A stretch of DNA of 10,643 nt from Anaerolineae bacterium (GCA_021159805.1 JAGHDT010000459.1:1-10643); one strand, 5' to 3'; shown: positions 1 to 6,217, counted from the first letter of the stretch. The notes: generated by a model not told the origin, from the letters alone. Translations and numbers: made by a program.

Positions 1-2
1 AT

Positions 3-605
3 GGCGACCGCTATGGCTCCCCGGAGGCGCTTCAGCTTCCCCTCGAGCCGCTGTCGGGGTATTGGTGGTTGATTGTCCACGCCGAGACTCAGCTGCCTGT
101 CGAGGGCACCCCCGCGCTTTTCTTTGAGATCGAGCCCGTCATCTACCGCGACCTGACCGGCACGTTGCCGTCCGGCGTCACGCTGCGTGTGCCCGCGGAC
201 TTCCGTGAAGTCGTGGCGCAGGGCAACCAACAGGCCGGCGGGCGCGTGTGGCAGCATCAGGATGGCGAGGTGGGTCTTTGGTGGGCGCCTGGACCCACGG
301 AGGTGCTCCTGTTGAGCAACGCGTTGGTGGCTCTGGAGGCGACGCACACGGCCGACAGCGATGCCCGCGGACGTTCTGACGTCGTGCCTGCGCCGGTCGA
401 GTACTTCGAGACCGAGTGGCAGGGCCAGCAGACGTTTGAGTTCCCCGAGATCTGGCCGGAGCCCGATGGCGGGCCGGGGCATGCCTGGGTGATCCAGGGG
501 CCGGATGATTGGCTCTATATCCTGCGGGTGCGCGCGCTGGGGTGGGAGACGTTGCCTTCATTGCACGTCGAGGTTGCCAGCACATTCACCTTCGTGCAAC
601 CCTGA
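3..605 (+). CDS. Hypothetical protein, 3' part only (start lies before the window)
   Basis: The reading frame is open from the left edge to a TGA at 603-605, giving 200 visible residues. A TTG at 69 could serve as a start, but the frame runs upstream without a stop and no ribosome binding site precedes the TTG, so I treat the gene as cut by the window edge. The visible part is acidic and rich in Trp, Pro and Glu (WW pairs near the edge and at about residue 98), with alternating hydrophobic residues that suggest a beta-rich fold. It ends in a strand-like segment, HVEVASTFTFVQP. I see no membrane segment, catalytic motif or repeat. I do not recognise the family and assign no function. It ends about 125 bp before the rhaA promoter and is probably a separate transcription unit. 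Confidence 0.6.
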   Translation, partial: GDRYGSPEALQLPLEPLSGYWWLIVHAETQLPVEGTPALFFEIEPVIYRDLTGTLPSGVTLRVPADFREVVAQGNQQAGGRVWQHQDGEVGLWWAPGPTEVLLLSNALVALEATHTADSDARGRSDVVPAPVEYFETEWQGQQTFEFPEIWPEPDGGPGHAWVIQGPDDWLYILRVRALGWETLPSLHVEVASTFTFVQP

Positions 606-645
606 GACCTTGCACCATCTGTATCGTCAGCTCTCTCACGCCTTA

Positions 646-685
646 GCCCCTCGCCCATTCCGTGTGCGCAGCTTGGGAGAGGGGC
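646..685. repeat. GC-rich hairpin, REP-like, possible terminator of the upstream gene
   Basis: An imperfect inverted repeat: arms 646-656 and 675-685 (GCCCCTCgCCC and GGGaGAGGGGC, one G-A mismatch) around an 18-nt loop. It starts 41 nt after the stop of the first gene. There is no T run, so termination is uncertain. The CCCCTC/GAGGGG arms resemble the hairpin that opens the 64-bp repeat array at 6209-6232, suggesting a dispersed intergenic repeat family. Confidence 0.45.
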
Positions 686-688
686 GGC

Positions 689-720
689 GGGCTTCTGAGT
701 CCGCAGAGTGAGGGCTTCTG
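689..720. repeat. 9-bp direct repeat just upstream of the rhaA promoter
   Basis: GGGCTTCTG occurs at 689-697 and again at 712-720, 23 bp start to start, ending 10 bp before the -35 box of rhaA. Spaced direct half-sites next to a -35 box are typical of AraC/RhaS-type activators, but a role here is only an inference; the copies may equally belong to the adjoining GC-rich repeat. Confidence 0.25.
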
Positions 721-730
721 CGCCGTCCGT

Positions 731-759
731 TTGGCATTCCCAACCGGATAGGCTATAGT
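731..759 (+). promoter_or_regulatory. Sigma-70 type promoter of rhaA
   Basis: TTGGCA (731-736) and TATAGT (754-759) are separated by exactly 17 bp. Transcription would begin near 766, leaving a leader of about 45 nt before the ATG at 812. The promoter also rules out the in-frame GTG at 758, which lies inside the -10 box. Confidence 0.6.
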
Positions 760-811
760 GGGTAGGCTTGATCCGATACTCAGAAACCAAACTCACTCTC
801 GAGGAGGGACA

Positions 812-2083
812 ATGGAGCACCCGACGGAAAAACATGTTGCATCTATGTATGAGATGGCGAAGACGCGCTATGCGCTAATGGGCGTCGACACCGACGCCGC
901 CCTGGCTAAGTTGGCCACGGTGCCTATCAGCCTGCACTGCTGGCAGGGCGATGACGTCGGCGGCTTTGAGGGCGCTGAGGGCGATATTGGTGGCGGCCTT
1001 GCGGTCACGGGAAACTACCCCGGCAAGGCGCGCACGGCCGAGGAGCTGCGCAGCGACCTCGACAAGGCGTATAGCCTGATCCCCGGAACCCACCGGCTGA
1101 ACTTGCACGCCAGCTACGCCGAGACCGGTGGCCAGGCGGTGCCGCGCGATCAGCTGCTGCCCGAGCACTTCGACGGCTGGATCGCCTGGGCGAAGGAGAA
1201 CAACCACGGGCTGGACTTCAACCCGACGCTCTTCGCGCATCCGCTGGCCGACGATGGCTTCACGCTCTCCAGCTACAATGAGCGCACGCGCAAGTTCTGG
1301 ATCGACCACTGTATTGCCTGCCGTAAGATCGGTGAGGCGATGGGCAAAGCGCTGGGAACCCCGGCGGTGACCAATATCTGGATCCCCGATGGCTTCAAGG
1401 ATCTGCCGGTGGACCGCCTACAGCCGCGCATCTTCCTGCGCGATGCTCTGGATGAGATCTTCGCAGAGGAGATCGATCCGCGGCATAATCTCGACGCCGT
1501 CGAATCCAAGCTCTTCGGCATCGGTTCCGAGAGCTATGTCACCGGCTCGCACGAGTTCTACCTGGGTTACGCGGCCAGCCGCAACAAGCTGCTCTGCCTC
1601 GACGCTGGTCACTTCCACCCGACCGAGAACATCTACGATAAGATCTCGGCGACCTTCATGTTCGTCGACCAGATCCTGCTCCATGTCAGCCGCGGCGTCC
1701 GCTGGGACAGTGACCACGTGGTTATCCTTTCTGACAACCTGCGGCGCCTGATGCAGGAATTGGTCCGCGGTGATTTCCTGGCGCGCACGCACATCGGGCT
1801 GGACTACTTCGATGCCAGCATCAACCGGATCGCCGCCTGGGTCATCGGCACCCGCAACGCGCAGCGCGCGCTGCTCCTGGCGATGCTAGAGCCCATCGAA
1901 ATGATGCGCGAGTTCGACCGCAACGGCGACTACACGCAGCGCCTGGCGATGCTCGAGGAGCTCAAGGGCATGCCCTTCGGCGCGGTCTGGGACACTTACT
2001 GCATGCGGAAGGGTGTTCCGGTCGGAATAGCGTATATGGACGAGATCAAGGCCTATGAGACCGAGGTGCTGTCGAAGCGGTAG
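812..2083 (+). CDS. rhaA: L-rhamnose isomerase
   Basis: Converts L-rhamnose to L-rhamnulose (EC 5.3.1.14), the first step of the rhamnulokinase/aldolase pathway, in the cytoplasm and dependent on Mn2+. The 423-residue product is about the length of the E. coli enzyme (419) and recognisable throughout: SLHCWQGDDVGGFE near residue 40, GSHEFYLGY, LDAGHFHPTE, VRWDSDHVV and a C-terminal HIGLDYFDASINRIAAW block. By alignment with my memory of E. coli RhaA, the metal ligands are His267, Asp299 and Asp301 (E. coli 262, 294, 296); all are present. The ATG at 812 is chosen because GAGGAGGG (801-808) sits just upstream; a longer frame from GTG 758 would overlap the promoter. No rhamnulokinase, aldolase, mutarotase or transporter gene adjoins it, so it appears monocistronic. 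The residue pattern is close to the enteric type. Confidence 0.97.
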   Translation: MEHPTEKHVASMYEMAKTRYALMGVDTDAALAKLATVPISLHCWQGDDVGGFEGAEGDIGGGLAVTGNYPGKARTAEELRSDLDKAYSLIPGTHRLNLHASYAETGGQAVPRDQLLPEHFDGWIAWAKENNHGLDFNPTLFAHPLADDGFTLSSYNERTRKFWIDHCIACRKIGEAMGKALGTPAVTNIWIPDGFKDLPVDRLQPRIFLRDALDEIFAEEIDPRHNLDAVESKLFGIGSESYVTGSHEFYLGYAASRNKLLCLDAGHFHPTENIYDKISATFMFVDQILLHVSRGVRWDSDHVVILSDNLRRLMQELVRGDFLARTHIGLDYFDASINRIAAWVIGTRNAQRALLLAMLEPIEMMREFDRNGDYTQRLAMLEELKGMPFGAVWDTYCMRKGVPVGIAYMDEIKAYETEVLSKR

Positions 2084-2091
2084 GTCAGCTC

Positions 2092-2115
2092 GCGCAAAGA
2101 CGCGGAGGCGCAAAG
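2092..2115. repeat. Short direct repeat GCGCAAAG x2 after rhaA
   Basis: GCGCAAAG appears at 2092-2099 and 2108-2115, 16 bp apart, starting 9 nt after the rhaA stop codon. The phrase resembles low-complexity repeats (CGCAAAG runs) scattered in intergenic DNA of many environmental bacteria. No function can be read from it. Confidence 0.3.
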
Positions 2116-2129
2116 GGTTCAAGATACAG

Positions 2130-2160
2130 CAGAGGCCACCGGGTGTTCGGGTGGCCCCTG
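2130..2160 (+). terminator. Hairpin downstream of rhaA, probable terminator without T tract
   Basis: CAGaGGCCACC and GGTGGCCcCTG form an 11-position stem with one A-C mismatch around a 9-nt loop, 46 nt after the rhaA stop. There is no T run, so it may be an RNA-stabilising or repeat hairpin rather than a true terminator. Confidence 0.45.
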
Positions 2161-2177
2161 TCGTAGTTGGCGGCACT

Positions 2178-2211
2178 AGAGCTCAAAGCTTTTCCGCAAG
2201 CTTTGAGCTCT
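2178..2211. terminator. Bidirectional hairpin between convergent rhaA and the patatin gene
   Basis: A perfect 14-bp inverted repeat (2178-2191 and 2198-2211, core GAGCTCAAAGCTT) with a 6-nt loop. It lies between two genes that end facing each other, 9 nt after the stop of the minus-strand patatin gene and 94 nt after rhaA, the usual place for a shared terminator. Neither side has a strong T run. Confidence 0.65.
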
Positions 2212-2220
2212 TCGCGTGAG

Positions 2221-3213
2221 CTATCGGTCCGGATACCGCCGGTAGGCCGGCCCGCGTAGCACTTGCCACGCCAGCTTGACGCGACGCTGCAGGTGTGCCA
2301 GCTGCTGTTGCCACGGCGCGGGCAGCGGATCGGTCAGTGCTTGTAGTTCAGAGAGGTGGCGCTGCGCGGTGATGTAGCCCGCCTCGACGGCCGCAGCGCC
2401 GGCTTCGAAGGTGAGTATGCCGATGTTGTCCAGGACGACCTTGATGTGGACGTCCGGCGGACAAAGCTCCAACCGGGTTTGGTTGATGAGGTGCTGCGTC
2501 ATACCTGCGCTGATCTCGGCGATATGAAATGGCTGGCGCCACTCCGGGGCCAGGTGGCGGAACCGCCTGAGCACACGCATCGAGGGACCGTGGCCATCGG
2601 CAGGCGCCGGTTTCATCGTGAGGGTGTACTTGGTCTCAAATGATACCGCGAGCACCCGATCCGCGCCCATGTCCCGCACGATGTCAAAGGGGACGTTGTT
2701 GAGCACGCCGCCGTCGACAAGGGTGCGGTCTTGGTGTTCTACCGGCGCGAAGAAGAGCGGCAAGGCCGACGTGGCCATCAATGCCGGAATGAGGGGCCCG
2801 TGATCCAGGATCACCAGTTCTCCTGTGCTGAGGTCGGCTGCAACCACAGACACGGGGATCTTGAGTTCCTCGAAGGTCAGCGAGTCGCTGCCCAACAGGT
2901 CGGTCAGCATCTTGGACATCTTGCGGTGGTCGAAGAAGCCGTGCCAACTGCGATCCGGCGAGGCCATATCCATGATCTTGAGATTGGTGGCGAACTCGGT
3001 CATCTTGTCCAGCGGTACACCGGCGCCGTAGATACCGGCGATGAGCCCACCCATGCTTGTGCCCGCCAGGGAGTCGATGGGGATGGCCTGCTCTTCGAGT
3101 GTTCGGAGAACGCCCAGGTGCGCGAACCCACGAATCCCTCCTCCGCTCAAGGCCAGGCCGATGCGGGGACGGTTGCTCTGATGGTTCTGTTGGCTGCTGG
3201 GGGTTCCCTTCAT
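2221..3213 (-). CDS. Patatin-like phospholipase (RssA/NTE-type serine hydrolase)
   Basis: A 330-residue cytoplasmic or membrane-associated lipid acyl hydrolase. The patatin signature is complete: oxyanion loop GGGIRG at residues 24-29, nucleophile elbow GTSMG at 51-55 with catalytic Ser53, and the dyad Asp167 in DGG (167-169). The hydrolase domain spans about residues 17-210. The remaining 120 residues are helical and basic towards the end, with no signal peptide or clear membrane span, so it is a short RssA-like protein rather than a multidomain NTE. The ATG at 3213 follows a ribosome binding site AAGGAGC (complement of 3221-3227) with 7-nt spacing. The physiological substrate cannot be told; the family covers phospholipases, lysophospholipases and thioesterases. 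The gene stands alone, convergent with rhaA, and ends 9 nt before a strong hairpin. I found no convincing promoter. Confidence 0.93.
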   Translation of the reverse strand: MKGTPSSQQNHQSNRPRIGLALSGGGIRGFAHLGVLRTLEEQAIPIDSLAGTSMGGLIAGIYGAGVPLDKMTEFATNLKIMDMASPDRSWHGFFDHRKMSKMLTDLLGSDSLTFEELKIPVSVVAADLSTGELVILDHGPLIPALMATSALPLFFAPVEHQDRTLVDGGVLNNVPFDIVRDMGADRVLAVSFETKYTLTMKPAPADGHGPSMRVLRRFRHLAPEWRQPFHIAEISAGMTQHLINQTRLELCPPDVHIKVVLDNIGILTFEAGAAAVEAGYITAQRHLSELQALTDPLPAPWQQQLAHLQRRVKLAWQVLRGPAYRRYPDR

Positions 3214-3317
3214 GGTTTGTGCTCCTTGTGCGGCTGTTCGCGAGATGATCCATAGGTGAAGTACACTCCAAAGAGCGGCGTGGACCTCGATACAGGTGAG
3301 GGGATCCCTCTTCCCCT

Positions 3318-3342
3318 GAAACGGGGACTTCGTTTCTTTTTT
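3318..3342 (+). terminator. Intrinsic-terminator-like hairpin on the + strand with no gene in front of it
   Basis: GAAACG (3318-3323), a 7-nt loop and CGTTTC (3331-3336) followed at once by six T residues (3337-3342). The form is that of an intrinsic terminator reading rightwards, yet everything to its left back to 2221 is antisense to the patatin gene. It may stop antisense transcription or end an unseen small RNA. The stem is only 6 bp. Confidence 0.4.
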
Positions 3343-3408
3343 GCCCCCTCCCGGGGAAAAGGAGACGCTACACAGCTACTTTGATACCTCTCAGTAGTTC
3401 ACCAGCAA

Positions 3409-3440
3409 AGACCAAGCCCACCGGTCGGCGGGCTTGGTCT
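3409..3440 (-). terminator. Terminator of the first Hsp20 gene
   Basis: A perfect 11-bp inverted repeat (AGACCAAGCCC at 3409-3419 with its complement at 3430-3440) and a 10-nt loop, 32 nt beyond the TAA of the minus-strand Hsp20 gene. On the minus strand the stem runs into a short T run (TCTTTGC). Confidence 0.75.
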
Positions 3441-3472
3441 GGAGATGGAAGCCGGTTAGCCTCCGTTGATGG

Positions 3473-3919
3473 TTACCCACGGGTAACTTGGATCTTGCGG
3501 GGCTTGTCGGCCTCTGCGCGGGGCACCGTGATGCGCAGGATGCCCTGTTCAAAGGCGGCGTCCACACGAGATGCCTCGATCTCAAACGGCAGGGTGAACC
3601 CACGGCTGAAGCTGCCGCACGTGCGCTCGCGGCGGTGATAGACAGCGCCTTCCGGCAGAACTTCCTCGGTGCGGCTGCCCTTGACCGTCAGCGTATCGCC
3701 TACAACGGTGATGTCGATGTTGGCCGGGTTGCAGCCGGGCAACTCGGCGGTGAGGACGGCGCCCTCATCGTTCATCCACACGTTCATCGCGGGGTAGCTC
3801 GCCGGTGCTGCCAGACCAGCTCCCTGGATCTCACCGGCTATGCCCCGGCTCATCGCGCGACGCATCTGTTGCACTCTTTGTCGTGATGGCCATCCGCCAC
3901 CATAGGGTTTCTTCATCAT
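3473..3919 (-). CDS. Small heat-shock protein, Hsp20/alpha-crystallin family
   Basis: An ATP-independent holdase that binds unfolding proteins and keeps them soluble for refolding by the DnaK/ClpB systems; cytoplasmic and oligomeric. The 148-residue product has a basic N-terminal arm (1-44), an alpha-crystallin domain (about 45-134) with AELPG at 58-62, FSRGFTLPFEI at 104-114 and GILRITVP at 126-133, and a C-terminal IQV (143-145) matching the I/V-x-I/V tail motif that docks neighbouring dimers. The ATG at 3919 is preceded by GAGGAGGAG (complement of 3927-3935); a second ATG follows immediately and could also be used. It lies 220 bp downstream of another Hsp20 gene on the same strand, so read-through from that gene is possible, and it has its own terminator. 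I saw no CIRCE element, and only a weak -10-like TACACT (complement of 3953-3958) without a -35 partner. Confidence 0.93.
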   Translation of the reverse strand: MMKKPYGGGWPSRQRVQQMRRAMSRGIAGEIQGAGLAAPASYPAMNVWMNDEGAVLTAELPGCNPANIDITVVGDTLTVKGSRTEEVLPEGAVYHRRERTCGSFSRGFTLPFEIEASRVDAAFEQGILRITVPRAEADKPRKIQVTRG

Positions 3920-4139
3920 TGTGATTCTCCTCCTCTTGTTGATTATGGTTTCAGTGTACCAGGCTCGGATTGGAGGCGGATTAGCACAGTCTTGGAAAGG
4001 TATTGGACGAGCATTCCAGTGGCTATGTGGCCTGACGCCTTGAGGTGGGTTCCCTTGGCGGCGCCAACCCCATATCGCACAGATTCCCCTACGCCTGCGC
4101 TCGCGGCATCAATGCTACAACCCCAGGGACGCCGAGGTG

Positions 4140-4640
4140 CTACCCGTGCTTCACAGAGATCGTCTTTCTCTGGGTCGGCTTCAGCTTTGGCAGCGTGACT
4201 GTCAACACGCCGTTTTTGTAGATCGCGTTGGCTTTGTCGGCGTCGACTTCGGCAGGCAGCGGCACAGACCGTTGGACGTAACCGTAGCTTCGCTCGGCCC
4301 GGTAGATACTGCGCCCCTTCTCCTCTTCGTGGTGTTCCTTCTCGCCACGGATGACCAGGGCGTTATCTCGGATCTGGAGCTCGATGTCTTCTTCTTCCAT
4401 ACCCGGCAGTTCGGCGGTGACGGTGATCTCTTTGTCGCTCTCGACCACATCCACCCTGGGTACGAAGGCGGACCACGCTTGCTCGGGCGAGAAGGGGGAG
4501 AGCCCGAAGTCCCGGCTCCACACCTCATCAAACCAGCGGTTCATGTCGCGCCGGAAATCCTCAGCTGGGTCCAGCGCTTCACGCTTCTGAAGCTCTGTGC
4601 TTCTCTCTCGTCTCCAGGGAAACCAATTTGTAATGGACAT
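4140..4640 (-). CDS. Small heat-shock protein, Hsp20/alpha-crystallin family (second paralogue)
   Basis: A 166-residue holdase chaperone of the same family but a different branch from its neighbour: the N-terminal arm (1-57) is longer and amphipathic, with Trp/Phe-rich patches (NWFPW, NRWFDEVW) as in the common bacterial class. The alpha-crystallin domain covers about 58-152, with AELPG at 76-80, the acidic run EEED at 82-85, HHEEEKG at 103-109 and GVLTVTLPK at 144-152. The tail ISV (161-163) fits the I/V-x-I/V motif. I chose the ATG at 4640 because GGAGG lies 6 nt upstream (AGGAGG, complement of 4646-4651); an in-frame ATG at 4664 has no such site and would swallow it. No hairpin follows the stop codon closely, so transcription may continue into the next Hsp20 gene. 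Upstream lies an operator-like CTACA element. Confidence 0.94.
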   Translation of the reverse strand: MSITNWFPWRRERSTELQKREALDPAEDFRRDMNRWFDEVWSRDFGLSPFSPEQAWSAFVPRVDVVESDKEITVTAELPGMEEEDIELQIRDNALVIRGEKEHHEEEKGRSIYRAERSYGYVQRSVPLPAEVDADKANAIYKNGVLTVTLPKLKPTQRKTISVKHG

Positions 4641-4680
4641 ATCGTACCTCCTATTCTCACGCATCAGATTCCTATCAACG

Positions 4681-4698
4681 CTACACTTGTAGGCTACA
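4681..4698. promoter_or_regulatory. Operator-like alternating CTACA/TGTAG half-sites upstream of an Hsp20 gene
   Basis: CTACA (4681-4685), TGTAG (4688-4692) and CTACA (4694-4698) alternate in orientation and form two overlapping dyads. On the minus strand a TAATAT (complement of 4705-4710) could be a -10 box, which would put the last dyad at about +1 to +11, a common operator position. No good -35 box was found, so the promoter is tentative. Confidence 0.3.
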
Positions 4699-4728
4699 TC
4701 ATAGATATTAGACGGAGATTAGCGACAC

Positions 4729-4910
4729 GTTAGAACTGCATCGGAGCGGGGACATCCTGGCCGCGCGCACCGGCCAGTGGAGCCGACGGTCTGTCTTCTG
4801 CGTGGGGCGAAGCCCCTTCGAGGGCAACCTGCCTCGCCCAGCCGTTCTAACACCCACGCAGCCAGTCTATGCGATTGTGGGCAGTACCCACAAGCACGCG
4901 AACTAACAAC
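4729..4910. other. Gene-free block with many inverted repeats; possible structured RNA or repeat element
   Basis: No credible gene lies in 4665-5005. Visible structures: GTTAGAAC at 4729-4736 inverted at 4844-4851; hairpin CTGGCCG/CGGCCAG at 4757-4777 with a 7-nt loop; CTGCGTGGG at 4798-4806 pairing with CCCACGCAG at 4853-4861, enclosing two small hairpins GGGGC-GAA-GCCCC (4804-4816) and CGAGG/CCTCG (4819-4836); and TTGTGGG/CCCACAA at 4875-4893. The enclosed arrangement looks like a three-way junction, although the first inner hairpin shares three bases with the outer stem. I do not recognise it as a known RNA. Confidence 0.4.
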
Positions 4911-4930
4911 TTGTCCCCGTCAAGGGGAGT

Positions 4931-4982
4931 TCGCCGCTACGCAGAGCGGAGGGTCCAATGATCTGCTCTCTGCGTACGGCGA
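4931..4982 (-). terminator. Long inverted repeat after the L,D-transpeptidase gene, probable terminator
   Basis: Arms 4931-4946 and 4968-4982 pair over 15 bp with one bulged C (core TACGCAGAG and CTCTGCGTA flanked by TCGCCG and CGGCGA) around a 21-nt loop, starting 23 nt beyond the transpeptidase stop. There is no T run and the loop is long, so it could be part of the neighbouring repeat-rich block instead. Confidence 0.45.
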
Positions 4983-5005
4983 GGTGTGGCTTCGCCTCTT
5001 GGGAC

Positions 5006-6079
5006 TTAGGTGATGATTATCGGCGTCCCGACGCGGCAGTCGCTGCGGATGAAGGCGTCTTCGTAGCCGCCGATGGGATGAACCCACCGGTAAATCCAAC
5101 GTGCGGCGTCGACGGGGACGTTGAGACAGCCGTGGCTGCGGCGGATGCCGAAGTCGTTGTGCCAGTAGGTGCCGTGGATGGCGCGGCCCTGAAGGTCGAA
5201 AAAAGTGTTCCACGGTATGCCGGGCAGGTCAAAGATGTCAGCGGGGTCCGGCTGGTCCTCTTCTTCCATCTCGGGGTAGGGGACGTTGGCCATGTGGCGA
5301 GAGGCCTGTTTGAGCAAGACGCAGCGCTCACCCGTGGGGGTGGCGTGGATACCGCCCAATCCCGAGGCGACCAGCGTGGTGAAGGTGATGGTATCGCCCT
5401 CGAAGCATGTCAACACCTGACCCTGCAGGTCGACCTCGATGCGTTTGTCGCCGATGAAGGGGCGGATCGGCGCCATCTCCGCGCGGAGAATCCGGCGGAC
5501 ATCGCGTGCCGGTACCCACTGGTGGTTGCCGACCTGGCGCGGTGGGTAGTCGTCCACGACCTTGTACCAGCCGTTGCCCTCCTCGTCGCGCGCGGTGTCG
5601 ATCACGTGGAAGACGGTGCTGCCGTAGAAGCGGTACTTGCGGGGCGCGTTGGGGCTCGGCGCTGTGCGTGCCTCCGTAGTGAGCTGCGAGATCTCGCCCC
5701 AGATGCCCCATTCGCCCACATCCTCGATAAAGGGCTGCAGCGGATAGATCCGCATCGGCAGGACCCAGGCGCTGTGGACGTAGCCCTCGTCGGTTTGGTA
5801 CCACCGGTCGTTGTGTGCGGAGAAGGGTGCCAGGGTTTCTCCCAGGATGGGGATCGCCTCGTCGCGGGCGTAGGTGCGCATCCGCTCGCTCTTGGTGTCC
5901 GGCTCTTTGTACACGCTCACCGTGTGGATAGCACGTCCAAACTGCTGCCAGCTGTCCTCGCCCGGCGGTTCCGGTGCGATTGGTAGGCCGACGGGCTGTG
6001 CCCACGCGCGCCGGCCGGGTAGCAGAGCTGCCGCGGCCACGGCGATAGCGCCTTTGAGCAGGTCGCGTCGTGTGATCAT
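5006..6079 (-). CDS. Exported L,D-transpeptidase (YkuD domain) with Tat-type signal
   Basis: Cross-links peptidoglycan stem peptides (3-3 bonds) or attaches partners to them, outside the cytoplasmic membrane. The 357-residue product begins with a twin-arginine-like leader, TRRDLLKG at 3-10, a hydrophobic core and an AWA cleavage site near residue 27. Two SH3-like segments probably occupy about 48-115 and 133-198 and may bind the wall. The YkuD catalytic domain covers about 211-357 with HGTYWH at 302-307 and SHGCLN at 315-320, giving the family triad candidates His302, His316 and nucleophile Cys318. An insert rich in Glu/Asp (about 270-282) is unusual. I chose the ATG at 6079 because the twin-arginine motif follows directly; TTG 6115 would add 12 residues and overlap the promoter. 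There is no ribosome binding site, but a -10-like box lies 7 nt upstream, so the transcript may be leaderless. Confidence 0.93.
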   Translation of the reverse strand: MITRRDLLKGAIAVAAAALLPGRRAWAQPVGLPIAPEPPGEDSWQQFGRAIHTVSVYKEPDTKSERMRTYARDEAIPILGETLAPFSAHNDRWYQTDEGYVHSAWVLPMRIYPLQPFIEDVGEWGIWGEISQLTTEARTAPSPNAPRKYRFYGSTVFHVIDTARDEEGNGWYKVVDDYPPRQVGNHQWVPARDVRRILRAEMAPIRPFIGDKRIEVDLQGQVLTCFEGDTITFTTLVASGLGGIHATPTGERCVLLKQASRHMANVPYPEMEEEDQPDPADIFDLPGIPWNTFFDLQGRAIHGTYWHNDFGIRRSHGCLNVPVDAARWIYRWVHPIGGYEDAFIRSDCRVGTPIIIT

Positions 6080-6086
6080 GGGCCAG

Positions 6087-6115
6087 AGTGTAGCATAGGC
6101 TGGCGGAAGGAGCAA
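6087..6115 (-). promoter_or_regulatory. Candidate promoter of the L,D-transpeptidase gene, giving a leaderless mRNA
   Basis: On the minus strand TTGCTC (complement of 6110-6115) and TACACT (complement of 6087-6092) are 17 bp apart. The -10 box ends 7 nt before the ATG at 6079, so transcription would start on or next to the start codon. This fits the absence of a Shine-Dalgarno sequence. The -35 box matches consensus only in TTG. Confidence 0.45.
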
Positions 6116-6164
6116 TTAGAACGAAGTTTCTAATCATGTCACAAACATGACGATTTGTGACATG
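6115..6164. promoter_or_regulatory. Two abutting dyads upstream of the L,D-transpeptidase promoter
   Basis: ATTAGAA (6115-6121) and TTCTAAT (6128-6134) form a perfect 7-bp dyad with a 6-nt spacer. It abuts a perfect 11-bp dyad, CATGTCACAAA (6135-6145) and TTTGTGACATG (6154-6164), with an 8-nt spacer. The first touches the -35 box and the second lies directly behind it, as operators or activator sites would. The region is AT-rich against GC-rich surroundings. The cognate regulator is not evident. Confidence 0.5.
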
Positions 6165-6217
6165 TATCAGAGGTAGAATGTGGGATGGTTGAGGATTGAC
6201 CCCTCTCCAACTCTCCC

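Noticed and set aside
4055..4067. 13-bp palindrome TTGGCG-G-CGCCAA between the two Hsp20 genes
   Set aside because: Too short and isolated in GC-rich DNA to call an operator or terminator; no promoter element lies next to it.
4672..4851. Integron attC-like sites (GTTAGAAC and GTTCTAAC)
   Set aside because: The order of the two boxes is inverted relative to an attC site on either strand, the internal spacing does not fit, and no integrase or cassette is present.
4777..5013. 78-codon + strand frame between Hsp20 and the transpeptidase
   Set aside because: It overlaps the transpeptidase end and several inverted repeats, with no ribosome site before its ATG and a low-complexity product.
4958..5986. 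342-codon + strand frame opposite the transpeptidase gene
   Set aside because: Antisense shadow: no family motifs, no ribosome site, and the opposite strand carries a complete YkuD protein with signal and active site.
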